From Archangium gephyra (GTDB lineage: Bacteria > Myxococcota > Myxococcia > Myxococcales > Myxococcaceae), in the NCBI RefSeq assembly GCF_001027285.1, contig NZ_CP011509.1, forward strand, positions 794,501-858,500: a DNA stretch of 64,000 bases, given 5' to 3'. Below are positions 1 through 10,111 of the stretch, one piece after another (position 1 is the stretch's first letter; every line of letters begins with the position of its first letter). Both the position numbers and the translations under genes were made by a program. The notes under the pieces are model-generated. The model did not search any database and had not been told where the DNA came from. It saw only the letters and a list, made by a program, of their open reading frames with translations.

Positions 1-1
1 C

Positions 2-361
2 GTGGGGATGGTGTTCGACTCCGTGGGCGGGGACATCTTCGACCAGAGCCTCAAGTGCCTCGCCCCCGAGGGCCGGCTGCTGGTGGTGGGTTTCGCGGGC
101 GGGCGGATTCCCGAGGTGAAGGTGAACCGGCTGCTGCTCAACAACCTCGACGTGGTGGGCGTGGCCTGGGGCGCCTTCGTGACGCAGAAGCCCCAGCTCA
201 CCTCGGAGATCTCCAAGGCGCTGGCCGCGCTCGCGGACAAGGGCTTCGTGGAGCCGCTGGTGGGCAAGGTGTTCCCGCTGGAGCAGGCGGCCCAGGCCCT
301 GCGCGAGCTGGAGTCCCGTCAGGCCACCGGCAAGGTGGTGCTGCGTCTGCGCGAGGGGTGA
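2..361 (+). CDS. Quinone oxidoreductase / zinc-type alcohol dehydrogenase, C-terminal part
   Basis: The gene is cut by the left edge of the window; only its last 119 residues are present. The fragment starts inside the Rossmann fold (VFDSVGGD, then RLLVVGFAGG) and ends with the family's closing segment (LEQAAQALRELESRQATGKVVL), which matches NADPH:quinone oxidoreductases of the medium-chain dehydrogenase superfamily. These enzymes reduce quinones or other enone substrates in the cytoplasm with NADPH. The GTG at position 2 is not the true start. An acyl-CoA ligase follows after 52 bases on the same strand, so the two may be co-transcribed. The substrate cannot be told from this fragment. Confidence 0.85.
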   Translation: MGMVFDSVGGDIFDQSLKCLAPEGRLLVVGFAGGRIPEVKVNRLLLNNLDVVGVAWGAFVTQKPQLTSEISKALAALADKGFVEPLVGKVFPLEQAAQALRELESRQATGKVVLRLREG

Positions 362-413
362 GCCGCGCGTTTGGAGGTAGCATCGGTGCCCTCTACCCCT
401 GGGGGATGCACCG

Positions 414-2051
<1,638 letters not shown>

Positions 2052-2077
2052 CGTCCCGGCACCGCTCCGGCGGCAAC

Positions 2078-2106
2078 GGGGGGGCCTCCCAGGTGGAAGC
2101 CCCCCG
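2078..2106. terminator. Hairpin between convergent genes
   Basis: A run of G (GGGGGGC) pairs with GCCCCCC about 13 bases later, between the stop of the acyl-CoA ligase and the stop of the convergent membrane-protein gene. There is no T tract. Its position suggests a bidirectional terminator. Confidence 0.45.
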
Positions 2107-2118
2107 GAGGACGGGGAC

Positions 2119-2430
2119 TCAGTCCTCGATCTCCACCTCGAGCCCACCCGTCAGCTTCAGCGCCAGGTTGGCGAAGGCCGTGGCGATGATGCCGAAGATG
2201 AAGCCGAGCAGGCCGTAGAAGATGGGCCCGAAGATGATGACGGCGATGCCTCCGCCGATGCCGAAGGCCGCCATGGGACCGGCATCCTTCCCACCCGAGG
2301 CGGCTCCCGCCGCGCCGATGAGCATCATGATGCCGCCGTACATGAGCCCGAAGATGAAGCCCAGGAAGGCATAGAAGACTGCCAGGTACTTGCCGAACGA
2401 CAGCACGCCGAAACTGCGGATCCGCTTCAC
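2119..2430 (-). CDS. Small two- to three-helix membrane protein
   Basis: A 103-residue protein of unknown function. A short basic N-terminus (MKRIRSFGVLSFGKY) precedes a hydrophobic helix at about 13-42, a Gly/Ala-rich linker, and a second hydrophobic stretch at about 55-95 that is rich in GIF/GFIFG. It ends in an acidic tail. This resembles DUF3566-like or other small inner-membrane proteins, but I do not recognise a specific family. It stands alone: its neighbour to the left is convergent and the gene to its right is read in the same direction 97 bases upstream. Confidence 0.7.
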   Translation of the reverse strand: MKRIRSFGVLSFGKYLAVFYAFLGFIFGLMYGGIMMLIGAAGAASGGKDAGPMAAFGIGGGIAVIIFGPIFYGLLGFIFGIIATAFANLALKLTGGLEVEIED

Positions 2431-2527
2431 GTGGGTATCCCCCTCGAGGTGGCACCGGGCCGGTGGGCTGGCTCGGACGTACCCCCGAGGTTAAGCGTTG
2501 TGTCGTGGACAATGCCAGTCCACCGCC

Positions 2528-3445
2528 TCAGATGGCGGCGCCGTGGCGCAGGGCGTCCCAGCCCACCCGCGTGATGGCCTCGTCCCGCTCGCTCTCTCCG
2601 TAAAGCACCAGCGCCACCCCGTAGTGGAACGCCCGGAAACGCGCCCGGTCCCACGTGGCCTCGTCGATGTCTCCGTAGGCCTCGCGGAACACGCCTCGCG
2701 CCTCCGGCGGCAGGAAGGTGAAGGCCAGCGTCAGGTCGATCGCCGGATCTCCCAGGTGCACGTCTCCCCAGTCGAGCACCCCCGTCACCGTGTGGTGCTC
2801 GTCCACGAGCAGGTGTCGCGCGTACAGGTCTCCGTGCACCCAGCAGGCGCGCCGCTCCCAGGGCGGTGCGTCCACCAGCCGGGACAGCCAGGCCCGTAGC
2901 GCTCGTCCGTCCATCTCCGGGTGGGCCGCCTCCACCTTCTCCAGCCGCTCGAGAATCATCGGCGCGCGCTTGCGCAGGTCCGCCCGCGCCAGCTCGTCTC
3001 CCGGGCCGCGTGCCAGCGTCTCGTCGTCCACCGGAAGGCCGTGCAGCGCCCGCAGGAAGCCCCCGAGCGCCGCGGCATTGCGCAGCCGCTCCCCAGGCGT
3101 CCACGTCACGGCGCAGGCGGTGACTCCGGGCAGCAGCGCGTACCCGGCGAAGGGGTAGGGGTAGTCTCCCTCGGGCCGGCCGTGCCACACCGGCTCGGGG
3201 ATGCGCAGCGGCAGGTGGGGCGCCAGCCGGGGCAGGATGCGGGCCTCGTTCTCCAGCAGGGGCACCGCCACCTTCCGGCGCGGGAAGCGGAACACCCACT
3301 GTCCATTCACCGTGTACGCCGTGTTGTCCCAGCCCGTTCCCAGGTGCTCCAGCCGCGCCGGGGCCAGCGACGGACACCTCCGCTCCACCAGCCGGGTGGC
3401 CTCCTCGCGCGTCAGCTGGACGTCCGCTTCCCATACCGGTGCCAT
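2528..3445 (-). CDS. Phosphotransferase of the APH (aminoglycoside kinase) fold
   Basis: A 305-residue kinase-like protein. It shows the phosphotransferase hallmark CWVHGDLYARHLLVDE with catalytic Asp at HGD, followed by VLDWGDVHLGDPAIDL with the metal-binding Asp. The N-terminal lobe has GTGWDNTAYTVNGQWVFRFPR, including the nucleotide-lobe lysine/arginine region. The family phosphorylates small molecules (sugars, choline, antibiotics, macrolides); the substrate here is unknown. I chose the ATG at 3445 because a GGGAGGAA ribosome site sits just upstream and the start gives the usual family length. The reading frame stays open further upstream, but that part has no family similarity. Confidence 0.87.
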   Translation of the reverse strand: MAPVWEADVQLTREEATRLVERRCPSLAPARLEHLGTGWDNTAYTVNGQWVFRFPRRKVAVPLLENEARILPRLAPHLPLRIPEPVWHGRPEGDYPYPFAGYALLPGVTACAVTWTPGERLRNAAALGGFLRALHGLPVDDETLARGPGDELARADLRKRAPMILERLEKVEAAHPEMDGRALRAWLSRLVDAPPWERRACWVHGDLYARHLLVDEHHTVTGVLDWGDVHLGDPAIDLTLAFTFLPPEARGVFREAYGDIDEATWDRARFRAFHYGVALVLYGESERDEAITRVGWDALRHGAAI

Positions 3446-3611
3446 GGGGCTTCCTCCCCGCTCTTTGTAGCCCGCGCGTCTCCCAGGATGGAGAGGGAGT
3501 GCGCCCCGCCCGGTTGTGACAGGGCCGTGAGACACTCCTGACGCCGAGTTGACCCGGGCTCCCCACGAGGCCGTGAGAGGTTGGCCTCGCACGCCAAACC
3601 CGAGGAGCTTC

Positions 3612-4778
3612 ATGCCGCTCAATCGCCGCAACTTCCTGCGTCTGTCCGCGCTCAGTGGATCCGCGCTCGCCCTGGGCCCGGCCTTCTGGCGCAACGCCTA
3701 CGCCGCCCCCGCCCAGCCCGGCCCCAGCCCCTATGGCGCCATGTCCGGCTCGGCCGACGTCAACGGCGTCCGCCTGCCCGCCGGCTTCTCCTCGCGCATC
3801 GTCGCCCGCTCCGGCGTCCAGGTGGCCAGCACCGGCTACTCCTGGCACGGCGCTCCGGACGGCGGCGCCTGCTTCCCCGTCTCCGGCGGCGGGTGGATCT
3901 ACACCTCCAACTCCGAGAAGTCCTCGGGCACCGGCGGCGCCTCCGCCCTCAAGTTCGATGCCGGCGGCGCCATCATCGGCGCGTACCGCATCCTCTCCAA
4001 CACCACCTCCAACTGCGCCGGCGGCCCCACCCCCTGGGGCACCTGGCTCTCCTGCGAGGAGTTCTCCGGCGGCCGCGTCTGGGAGTGCGATGTGACGAAG
4101 TCCTCGCAGGGCTCGGTGCGCTCCGCGCTCGGCACCTTCGCCCACGAGGCCGTCGCCGTGGACTCCGAGGACTTCCGCCTCTACCTCACCGAGGACAGCA
4201 CCAGCGGCCGCTTCTACCGCTTCACCCCCTCCGCCTATCCCTCACTCGGCTCGGGCACCCTCGAGGCCGCCCGCGTGTCGGGAGATCCCCTCACCGGCGC
4301 CACCGTGACGTGGGTGGCCGTGTCCTCCACGAAGCCCGCCTCCCAGCAGACCAATGCCTCGCAGACCTCCGTCTTCAACGGCGGCGAGGGCTGCTGGTAC
4401 GACCGCGGCGTCGTCTACTTCACCACCAAGGGCGACAACCGCGTCTGGGCCTATACCCCCTCCACCTCACGCCTGGAGCTCATCTACGACGACAACCTCT
4501 ACCCGGGCTCGCCCCTCACCGGCGTGGACAACGTCACCGTGTCCTCCGCGGGGGATATCTACGTCGCCGAGGACGGGGGAGACTTGCAGATCTGCATCAT
4601 CACCCCGGGCCGGGTGGTGGCTCCGTTCCTCCAGCTCGTGGGCCACAACAGCTCGGAGATCTGCGGCCCCGCGTTCAGCCCGGATGGCAAGCGGCTGTAC
4701 TTCAGCTCGCAGCGCGGCACCACCGGCTCCTCGAGCAACGGCATCACCTTCGAGGTGACCGGGCCCTTCCGCACGTAG
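3612..4778 (+). CDS. Tat-exported DUF839 / PhoX-type protein
   Basis: This 388-residue protein opens with a twin-arginine signal (NRRNFLRLSALSGSALALG, cleavage likely after AYA), so it is exported folded. The body resembles the PhoX/DUF839 family of calcium- and iron-dependent alkaline phosphatases. It contains AGFSSRIVARSG, NCAGGPTPWGTWLSCEE, TFAHEAVAVD and SPLTGVDNVTVSSAGDIYVAEDGG, which are the beta-propeller metal-site segments of that family. The likely role is release of phosphate from organic phosphate in the periplasm or outside the cell. It is shorter than classical PhoX (over 600 residues), so the enzyme activity is inferred. The start follows a CGAGGAG ribosome site; upstream in-frame codons lack any signal. 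Confidence 0.8.
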   Translation: MPLNRRNFLRLSALSGSALALGPAFWRNAYAAPAQPGPSPYGAMSGSADVNGVRLPAGFSSRIVARSGVQVASTGYSWHGAPDGGACFPVSGGGWIYTSNSEKSSGTGGASALKFDAGGAIIGAYRILSNTTSNCAGGPTPWGTWLSCEEFSGGRVWECDVTKSSQGSVRSALGTFAHEAVAVDSEDFRLYLTEDSTSGRFYRFTPSAYPSLGSGTLEAARVSGDPLTGATVTWVAVSSTKPASQQTNASQTSVFNGGEGCWYDRGVVYFTTKGDNRVWAYTPSTSRLELIYDDNLYPGSPLTGVDNVTVSSAGDIYVAEDGGDLQICIITPGRVVAPFLQLVGHNSSEICGPAFSPDGKRLYFSSQRGTTGSSSNGITFEVTGPFRT

Positions 4779-4982
4779 CGCCCGGCGTCCAGCGGGAGGC
4801 CGGTGCGCGAGGCCCCGGTCTCCCGGACCCGCGTAGGGGTCATCGATGCGGAGGTTCTTGTCTGGGATTGGGCTGGCTCCTGTGGCGGAACGCCCCAGTC
4901 TCCCGGAATGCCGCACCCGCCCCTGTGGCGGAACGCCGCAAGGGCCGCCGGGTGGCCCGGAGCTCCCCGAGGCGGACCCGGG

Positions 4983-4997
4983 TGGCACGCGCGTCGC
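4983..4997 (+). promoter_or_regulatory. Possible sigma-54 type promoter
   Basis: TGGCAC, five bases, then TCGC resembles the -24/-12 sigma-54 consensus (TGGCAC-N5-TTGC) with one mismatch. It lies about 36 bases before the start of the small membrane gene at 5034 and ahead of its GGAGGTG ribosome site. No activator site can be recognised. Confidence 0.3.
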
Positions 4998-5033
4998 AAG
5001 GGCTCCAGCCGTCATTCCCTGGAGGTGGGCGCG

Positions 5034-5273
5034 ATGAAGGTCGGTACCAAGGTGATGTGGCTCGCGGTCGTGGTCGGCATTCTCATGGCCACCAGCGCTG
5101 TCCTCGTTCAGCACTGGAGCCCCGGGAGCACCGCCCTCATGTCCCTGGGACTCGTCCTCGCCCAGCTCGCCGCCCTCATCCTCCCGCTCCATCGCTCCCG
5201 CGAGCTCACCACCGGCTCGAAGGCCGTTCGCGCCCCAGAGGCCCGCTCCGCCCGGCCCTCGTCCCGCTCGTAA
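5034..5273 (+). CDS. Small membrane protein, unknown
   Basis: A 79-residue protein with two hydrophobic segments, at about 5-25 (VMWLAVVVGILMATSAVLV) and 33-52, and a basic, Ser/Ala-rich tail. The ATG at 5034 follows a textbook GGAGGTG ribosome site at 5021-5027, which makes this a believable gene despite its size. I do not recognise a family. It is followed by a palindromic repeat that separates it from the convergent cyclase gene. Confidence 0.6.
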   Translation: MKVGTKVMWLAVVVGILMATSAVLVQHWSPGSTALMSLGLVLAQLAALILPLHRSRELTTGSKAVRAPEARSARPSSRS

Positions 5274-5280
5274 CGGCACA

Positions 5281-5331
5281 ACCCGGGAGGCTCGATACCC
5301 TCACCCCGTCCCTCTCCCGGAGGGCGAGGGG
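5281..5331. repeat. G/C-rich palindromic repeat (REP-like), composite half
   Basis: The unit CCCTCACCCCGTCCCTCTCC (from 5298) is followed by GGAGGGCGAGGGG and forms a hairpin. The left flank AACCCGGGAGGCTCGATA recurs in inverted form at 41337-41389. It lies between two convergent genes, so it could also end transcription. Confidence 0.75.
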
Positions 5332-5400
5332 AGATTGGGGGACCCTGGGTTCACGGTGGCGCTGTGCTGCTGTGGTTTGGTGTTGCTGTGCTTCGGTGCT

Positions 5401-7041
5401 TCAGTCTGGCAGGTGGAGACGGTGGTGGCGCAGCGGCTTCGCCACGTTCTTCACCGGTGTCTCCGTCAACTCGCCATACGTGAGCGATTGGAGGAAGGCG
5501 TCCTGGCTTCCCTCCAGCGCCTGCTTCACCGGCTCCATCACCAGCATCTCGCGGAACCCCGCCAGCGATTGCAGCCTCGCCGTCTGGTTCATCCCCGTCG
5601 AGAAGCCCGTGTAGTCCTGGTTCGGTCCGAAGAAGCCGCACAGCGTCGGCGCCAGGTTGAGTCCCACCGCGACTCCCAGCCCCGGCATCCCCACCCGCTC
5701 ACAGATGGTCCGCACCTCCGGGTCCGCGCTCATCGCCACCGTCGTGCGCTGGATGTCACACGCCGCCCGCACCAGCGCCTCGCACCGCTCGCGCCGGCTG
5801 CCCCGGAAGAACGGCGGGCCGAACAGGCCGATGATGCAGTCGCCCACCATCTTGTCGAACACCCCCCCGTGCCTCCACAGCAGCTCCACCATCCGCTCGC
5901 TCCACCGGTCCACGAAGCGGCCGATGCGCGCCGGGCTCTCCAGCTGCTCGCACAGCCTCGTGAAGCCGTTGAGGTCCGCGAAGAGGATGCCCACCTCCTC
6001 GTCCCTCCCCACCAGGAAGCGCGCCGCGTAGTCCGGCACCTGCAACAGCTCGTCGATCGCCTCCGCCGGGAAGAATTTCGACAGGTGCGTGCGCTCGCGG
6101 TTGTAGTCCACCAGCCGCTGGCTCAGCGTCGAGGCCAGCACCCGCACCAGGTCCATCGTGTGGCTGGAGAAGCCCTCCTCGCCCGACCACAGCAGGATGC
6201 GGCCCAGCTGCTCGCTCTGCAGGTGGCCCGAGATGAGCACCGCCTCCATCACCCGCGGCTGTCCCAGCGCCCGCTTGAGCCGCTCCTCGCCTGGCTGGAG
6301 CAACTCGGTGCCGTGGGTACGCAGCAGCGCGTCCAGCTCCGCCGAGGGCTTGTCCCCCGAGTCGTGCTCCAGGTGCCCGTTGCGGTACACCCGGTAGTGC
6401 AGCACCGAGTGCCGCACCGCGTCCCGGTACACCAGCAGGAAGCCCGGCACCCGCACCCGCTGCGCCAGCGTCAGCACCACCTGGTCCATGCCCGCCTCGA
6501 AGACGGGGTTGGCCAGCAGCTGGTTGAGCCGGAGGATCAGCTCCTGCTTCTCACTCGCCGTGTGCACCAGCAGCAGCACCGTGTCGAGCTGCTCGGCCAC
6601 TGTGTCCAGCATGCGCTCCAGGCGCTGGGCGTGCTCGGGCTGGGTATGGTCTCCCACCAGGTACAGGCCGATGTGCCCCACCGTCTGGCCCATCACGTCC
6701 AGCGTCTGGCTCACCCGCGTGCCACTCCCCTCGCGCCGCGTGCCGTGCGGCCCGGCGAGCAGCGGGCCCGGGAAGACGCCACCGAAGTCCCCCGCGTGGA
6801 AGGTCTGCTCGGCCAGCTCCTCGTTGCGCGTGGTGACGGCGATGCCCTGCGCCCCCGTCTCCTTCAGTACCTCGGGCAGGATTCGCTGGAAGGTCTGCGC
6901 CAGGGACAGCTGGTCCCGGATGCACCCCTCGATGAGCGAGTCCACGGCGCGATTGAGCGCGTGCAGCACACGCAGCTCCTCGAGCCCGGCCTCGGCGGCC
7001 TCCGGCGTGGTCCGTGTGGAGATCATGGGTGCCCCCGTCAT
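5401..7041 (-). CDS. GAF-type sensor with class III adenylate/guanylate cyclase domain
   Basis: A 546-residue soluble protein. The N-terminal 300 residues hold sensory GAF-like regions, with a segment QTVGHIGLYLVG at about 119-130. The C-terminal half is a class III nucleotide cyclase. LFADLNGFT (about 353-361) carries the first metal Asp, KMVGDCIIGLFG (about 397-408) carries the second, and GVAVGLNLAPTLCGFFG and TGMNQTARL complete the core. It should make cAMP or cGMP in response to a small ligand; which nucleotide is not clear. The start lies 6 bases after the stop of the cysteine-synthase-like gene, so the two form an operon and the signal may relate to sulfur or amino acid metabolism. Confidence 0.85.
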   Translation of the reverse strand: MTGAPMISTRTTPEAAEAGLEELRVLHALNRAVDSLIEGCIRDQLSLAQTFQRILPEVLKETGAQGIAVTTRNEELAEQTFHAGDFGGVFPGPLLAGPHGTRREGSGTRVSQTLDVMGQTVGHIGLYLVGDHTQPEHAQRLERMLDTVAEQLDTVLLLVHTASEKQELILRLNQLLANPVFEAGMDQVVLTLAQRVRVPGFLLVYRDAVRHSVLHYRVYRNGHLEHDSGDKPSAELDALLRTHGTELLQPGEERLKRALGQPRVMEAVLISGHLQSEQLGRILLWSGEEGFSSHTMDLVRVLASTLSQRLVDYNRERTHLSKFFPAEAIDELLQVPDYAARFLVGRDEEVGILFADLNGFTRLCEQLESPARIGRFVDRWSERMVELLWRHGGVFDKMVGDCIIGLFGPPFFRGSRRERCEALVRAACDIQRTTVAMSADPEVRTICERVGMPGLGVAVGLNLAPTLCGFFGPNQDYTGFSTGMNQTARLQSLAGFREMLVMEPVKQALEGSQDAFLQSLTYGELTETPVKNVAKPLRHHRLHLPD

Positions 7042-7047
7042 TGCGCG

Positions 7048-8004
7048 CTAGGCGGCGCCCTTGGGTTGCAGCAGCTCGGTGGAGAAGTAGCGCTCCATCC
7101 GGTCCGGGAAGAGCGTCACCACCTGCGCCTGCGGGCCCAGCCGCTTCGCCGCCTCCACCGCCGCCGCGTAGTTGAGCCCCGACGAGGGCCCCACCGGGAA
7201 GCCCCGGCGGATGAGCGCCCGCGCCGTGCTCATCGCCACGTCGTCCGAGACGTTCAGCTCCACCAGCCCCGGCAGGTCCGCCTCGCGGTATAGCCGCGAC
7301 AGGCCATCCACCACGCCCGGCACCCGGGAGCTGAAGCTGCAGCACTCGATGTCGGTGCCCATCCCCGAGATGGGCCGCGCCACGAAGGGCACCACCGGGC
7401 AACCCGCTTCGGCGAAGGCCTGGTAGAGGCCCACCACCGTGCCGCCCGTGCCCACGCCGCTCACCACCGCGTGCACCAGTCCGCCCGGCACCTGGGAGAG
7501 GATCTCCTGCCCCGTCCACACCCGGTGCGCCTCCGCGTTGTCCGGGTTCTCGAACTGGCGCGGCGCGAAGGCCTTGCGCTCCCGGGCGATCTCCTCCGCC
7601 CGCGTGATGGCACCCCGGATGCCCGAGTCACGCGGCACCAGCTCCACGTTGCCACCGTAGGCGCGGATGGTGAGCACGCGCTCGCCCGTGACGCCCTCGG
7701 GCATGACGGCGGTGAACTTCAGGCCCATCTGCGCCGAGGCCAGCGCCAGCGCGATGCTCGTCGAGCCGCTGGAGGCCTCGACCACCTCGCCGCCCGGGCA
7801 CAGCTCGCCCAGGCGCCACGCCTTCTCCAGCATGTAGCGGGCGATGCGGTCCTTGGTGGAGCCGCTCGGGTTGAGGAACTCCAGCTTGCACCAGATGGTG
7901 GGGCCCTCCGCGTCGAGGCGGACGGGGACCAGCGGCGTGGGAGCGATGGCCTGGAGGAAGCGGCCATCCGCGGGCAGCGGGCGACAGGGAGGACGTGAGG
8001 TCAT
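7048..8004 (-). CDS. PLP-dependent cysteine synthase / cystathionine beta-synthase family enzyme
   Basis: A 318-residue fold-type II PLP enzyme. NPSGSTKDRIA (about 45-55) carries the PLP lysine, EASSGSTSIALALA is the substrate-binding loop, and GVGTGGTVVGLYQAF is the phosphate-binding glycine loop. These fit O-acetylserine sulfhydrylase or cystathionine beta-synthase. It differs from CysK in having EASSGSTS in place of EPTSGNTG, so the amino-acid substrate may be unusual. It is the first gene of an operon with the downstream cyclase (6-base gap). Confidence 0.83.
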   Translation of the reverse strand: MTSRPPCRPLPADGRFLQAIAPTPLVPVRLDAEGPTIWCKLEFLNPSGSTKDRIARYMLEKAWRLGELCPGGEVVEASSGSTSIALALASAQMGLKFTAVMPEGVTGERVLTIRAYGGNVELVPRDSGIRGAITRAEEIARERKAFAPRQFENPDNAEAHRVWTGQEILSQVPGGLVHAVVSGVGTGGTVVGLYQAFAEAGCPVVPFVARPISGMGTDIECCSFSSRVPGVVDGLSRLYREADLPGLVELNVSDDVAMSTARALIRRGFPVGPSSGLNYAAAVEAAKRLGPQAQVVTLFPDRMERYFSTELLQPKGAA

Positions 8005-8299
8005 GGCGGGGTCCGGAAGTCCGCCTCACATATCGTGAAAGCCCCCGCTCCGGGAGTCTTCCTCCGGCATGACGCGCCGCTTCCCCGGCTGCTTCCCCGG
8101 CGAGAGGGCGGAGTGGCGCGGTGTCATCGGGCAGGACCGCAGGTGGTCGTCCGGTACTACGAAGCCAGGCCACCGGATGGAGGTTCGCGAACGCGAGCGG
8201 TGACGTAGAAGCAGGGGACCTGTCGGGCGCGCGCTTCAGAAAGTTGTCCAACAGTTGGACAAGTTCATGAAGAGCGCGCCCGGGGGGGCGGCTGCTGGC
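8005..8299. other. Intergenic region with long palindrome
   Basis: No believable gene is present. It holds the promoter region of the cysteine-synthase-like gene and, at its right end, a 55-base imperfect palindrome listed separately. Confidence 0.6.
8226..8280. terminator. 55-base imperfect palindrome with perfect 19-base core
   Basis: The core TTGTCCAAC-A-GTTGGACAA (8244-8262) is a perfect inverted repeat. Outer arms 8226-8238 and 8268-8280 pair at 12 of 13 positions. It starts 19 bases beyond the stop of the Ser-rich protein gene on the minus strand, which favours a terminator. The symmetric core could equally be an operator for the gene downstream. Confidence 0.55.
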
Positions 8300-9313
8300 T
8301 CAGAAGTGCAGGCCGATGCCCGCGAACGGGCCGCCCAGCTTGTCCCGGTGCACCACGCCATCCAGGTGGCCCCGGTCATCCAGCAGCAGTCCGCGCCAGC
8401 CCGCCCTCAGCGTCAGCGTGCCCAGGTGCATCGCCAGCGCCGCCTGCCCGTCCAGTTGCAGGTGCGGCAGCGGTACCCACTGCAACCGCCCCTCCACGTC
8501 GAACGGTCCGAACAGGCATCGCTCGAATGACATCGCCAGGCTCGGTCCGATGAAGGTGATGCCCGGTGCTCGCGCCATGGCCACGCCCGCTTCCATCCTC
8601 AGCCGCCCGTGCTCGCCCGCCAGCGGCGCGAACGTCAGGGCCACGTCCGCCAGGTTGATGTGGTCCTTTCCTTTCGAGCCGTCATCCGTGTTCAGCGTCA
8701 GCGCCGTGAAGTGCGTGGACACGCCCCAGCGCCGCTCCTCGATGCCCAGGTTGAACCCCATCGCGCCGCCTTCCTTGAGCGCGTTCGCGTCCACCCCCAT
8801 CCGCACCATCACCGGATGGTTCGGCTCCTCCGGCTCCTGTGTCACCGGACGCGGGCGGTAAAGGCGGTAGTACGGGACAGAGGCTCCGGACACGGAGATC
8901 CACCCGATGCCCGGCATGAAGATGGGCCACCCTCGGGGACGCGGACCCGAGCCTCCACCCGCGTCGCCACCGGGGTCCGGTGAGGAGTCCTCCTGGCCCA
9001 CCGGCGTGGCATCGTGGACCCGGGACTTCCTGCCGCTGACGCCGCTGCTGCCGTGCTCGCGGGAATTCCACCCTCTGGAGCCGCCGCCGGAATAGCCGGA
9101 GCCGGAGGAGCCTGAACTCCTGGTCGAGGACGCGCTGGAGCCCGAGCCGCCAGATGAGGACGAGCTCGAGGACGAGCCTCCCGATTTGCCGAAGCGGGCC
9201 TCGGCCACGGGGGTGGTGAAGAAGCACCCGGCCGCCAACGCGGCACACAGTGTCTGCTGGGGGGATGGCAGGGGATGCCTCCTGGGAATGCGGTTCCTCG
9301 CGGCTCCATCCAA
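8300..9313 (-). CDS. Exported Ser/Gly-rich protein with beta-barrel-like C-terminus
   Basis: A 337-residue protein beginning with a signal peptide (likely cleavage after PVAEA). It continues with a low-complexity Ser/Gly tract of about 35 residues and a Gly/Pro/Arg linker. From about 150 onward there are alternating hydrophobic strands typical of a small outer-membrane barrel (for example LRMEAGVAMARAPGITFIG), and the last residue is an aromatic Phe (GIGLHF), as is common for barrel proteins. I know no named family. The start is a TTG at 9313 behind a GGTGGGAAA site; no in-frame ATG precedes the signal peptide, so the start is not certain. Confidence 0.65.
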   Translation of the reverse strand: MDGAARNRIPRRHPLPSPQQTLCAALAAGCFFTTPVAEARFGKSGGSSSSSSSSGGSGSSASSTRSSGSSGSGYSGGGSRGWNSREHGSSGVSGRKSRVHDATPVGQEDSSPDPGGDAGGGSGPRPRGWPIFMPGIGWISVSGASVPYYRLYRPRPVTQEPEEPNHPVMVRMGVDANALKEGGAMGFNLGIEERRWGVSTHFTALTLNTDDGSKGKDHINLADVALTFAPLAGEHGRLRMEAGVAMARAPGITFIGPSLAMSFERCLFGPFDVEGRLQWVPLPHLQLDGQAALAMHLGTLTLRAGWRGLLLDDRGHLDGVVHRDKLGGPFAGIGLHF

Positions 9314-9457
9314 GCACTTTTCCCACCCGCCCGGCCCTCACTCCCCAGCGGGTGACACATGCCCGACAGGGTGAGTGTCCATGTCAGGAACCCCACGGTG
9401 GCGAGTGTCCTCCGTCGTACGGCAATGCCCCGCACACGGAGTGATAGCCTGCACGCC

Positions 9458-10108
9458 ATGCTGTTCTTCGACCTGGAGGCCTATGCCCCTCCCGATGACC
9501 GCAACGCGAGCCTGAGCTCGCTCACCGTCAATCCCGCCCGGCCGGGTCACCTGCTGCTGGGCGGATGCTTCTTCAGCAAGCGCTTCGAGGATCCCATTCC
9601 CGATGCTCCCGAGGTGCAGGGGCTCTGGCTCTGGAACTTCGAGTCCGAGGCCTCCCTGCTCTCGGCCATCAAGGCCCGCTTCGAGGAGGAGTGGCGCCGG
9701 CAGCGCGAGGAGAAGGTCCGCGTGCTGGGCAAGCCGGCCACGGACCTCGTCGTGTGCGGCGCGGGCATCGCCAAGTTCGATCTCCCGGCGCTCTACTGCC
9801 GCTCCGTCCTCAACGAGATCGCCAGCCCCGCCGAGCTGTTCGAGGTCTTCTTCAAGTCCCGCCCCATCGACCTCGCCAACGAGGCCAGCTTCCTCTTCCC
9901 CAAGGAGCCCATCCTCTATCCGAAGACGACCCGGGAGATGGCCGGACGTCTGGGATTGCAGGAGCGCAAGGGCTCCAGCAAGGGCGTGTGGGAGTGCTAC
10001 GAGAGCCGCGACTACGCCGCCATCGAGCAGCGCACCGAGCAGGAATTGCGGCTCGTGTTGGAGCTCTACAAGCGTCTTCAGGCGAAGATCGTCCGGGCGT
10101 CCCCGTGA
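9458..10108 (+). CDS. Predicted DEDD-type 3'-5' exonuclease-like protein
   Basis: A 216-residue protein. FFDLEAY at residues 3-9 has the Asp/Glu pair of exonuclease motif I, and VCGAGIAKFDLPALY (about 99-113) resembles motif II of the DNA polymerase B-like exonuclease family. A late segment with YESRDYAAIEQRTEQELRLVLELYKRL takes the place of motif III, where Glu appears instead of the usual Asp. The fold call is an inference from these spaced motifs. The ATG at 9458 gives a protein that starts directly with motif I; an upstream in-frame GTG/ATG series adds an unlikely basic leader. It is divergent from the Ser-rich gene. Confidence 0.6.
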   Translation: MLFFDLEAYAPPDDRNASLSSLTVNPARPGHLLLGGCFFSKRFEDPIPDAPEVQGLWLWNFESEASLLSAIKARFEEEWRRQREEKVRVLGKPATDLVVCGAGIAKFDLPALYCRSVLNEIASPAELFEVFFKSRPIDLANEASFLFPKEPILYPKTTREMAGRLGLQERKGSSKGVWECYESRDYAAIEQRTEQELRLVLELYKRLQAKIVRASP

Positions 10109-10111
10109 GCC

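Noticed and set aside
7628-8251. Open frame at the start of the cysteine-synthase-like gene, beginning in the palindrome
   Set aside because: It overlaps the real gene in another frame and its first codons come from the palindrome only.
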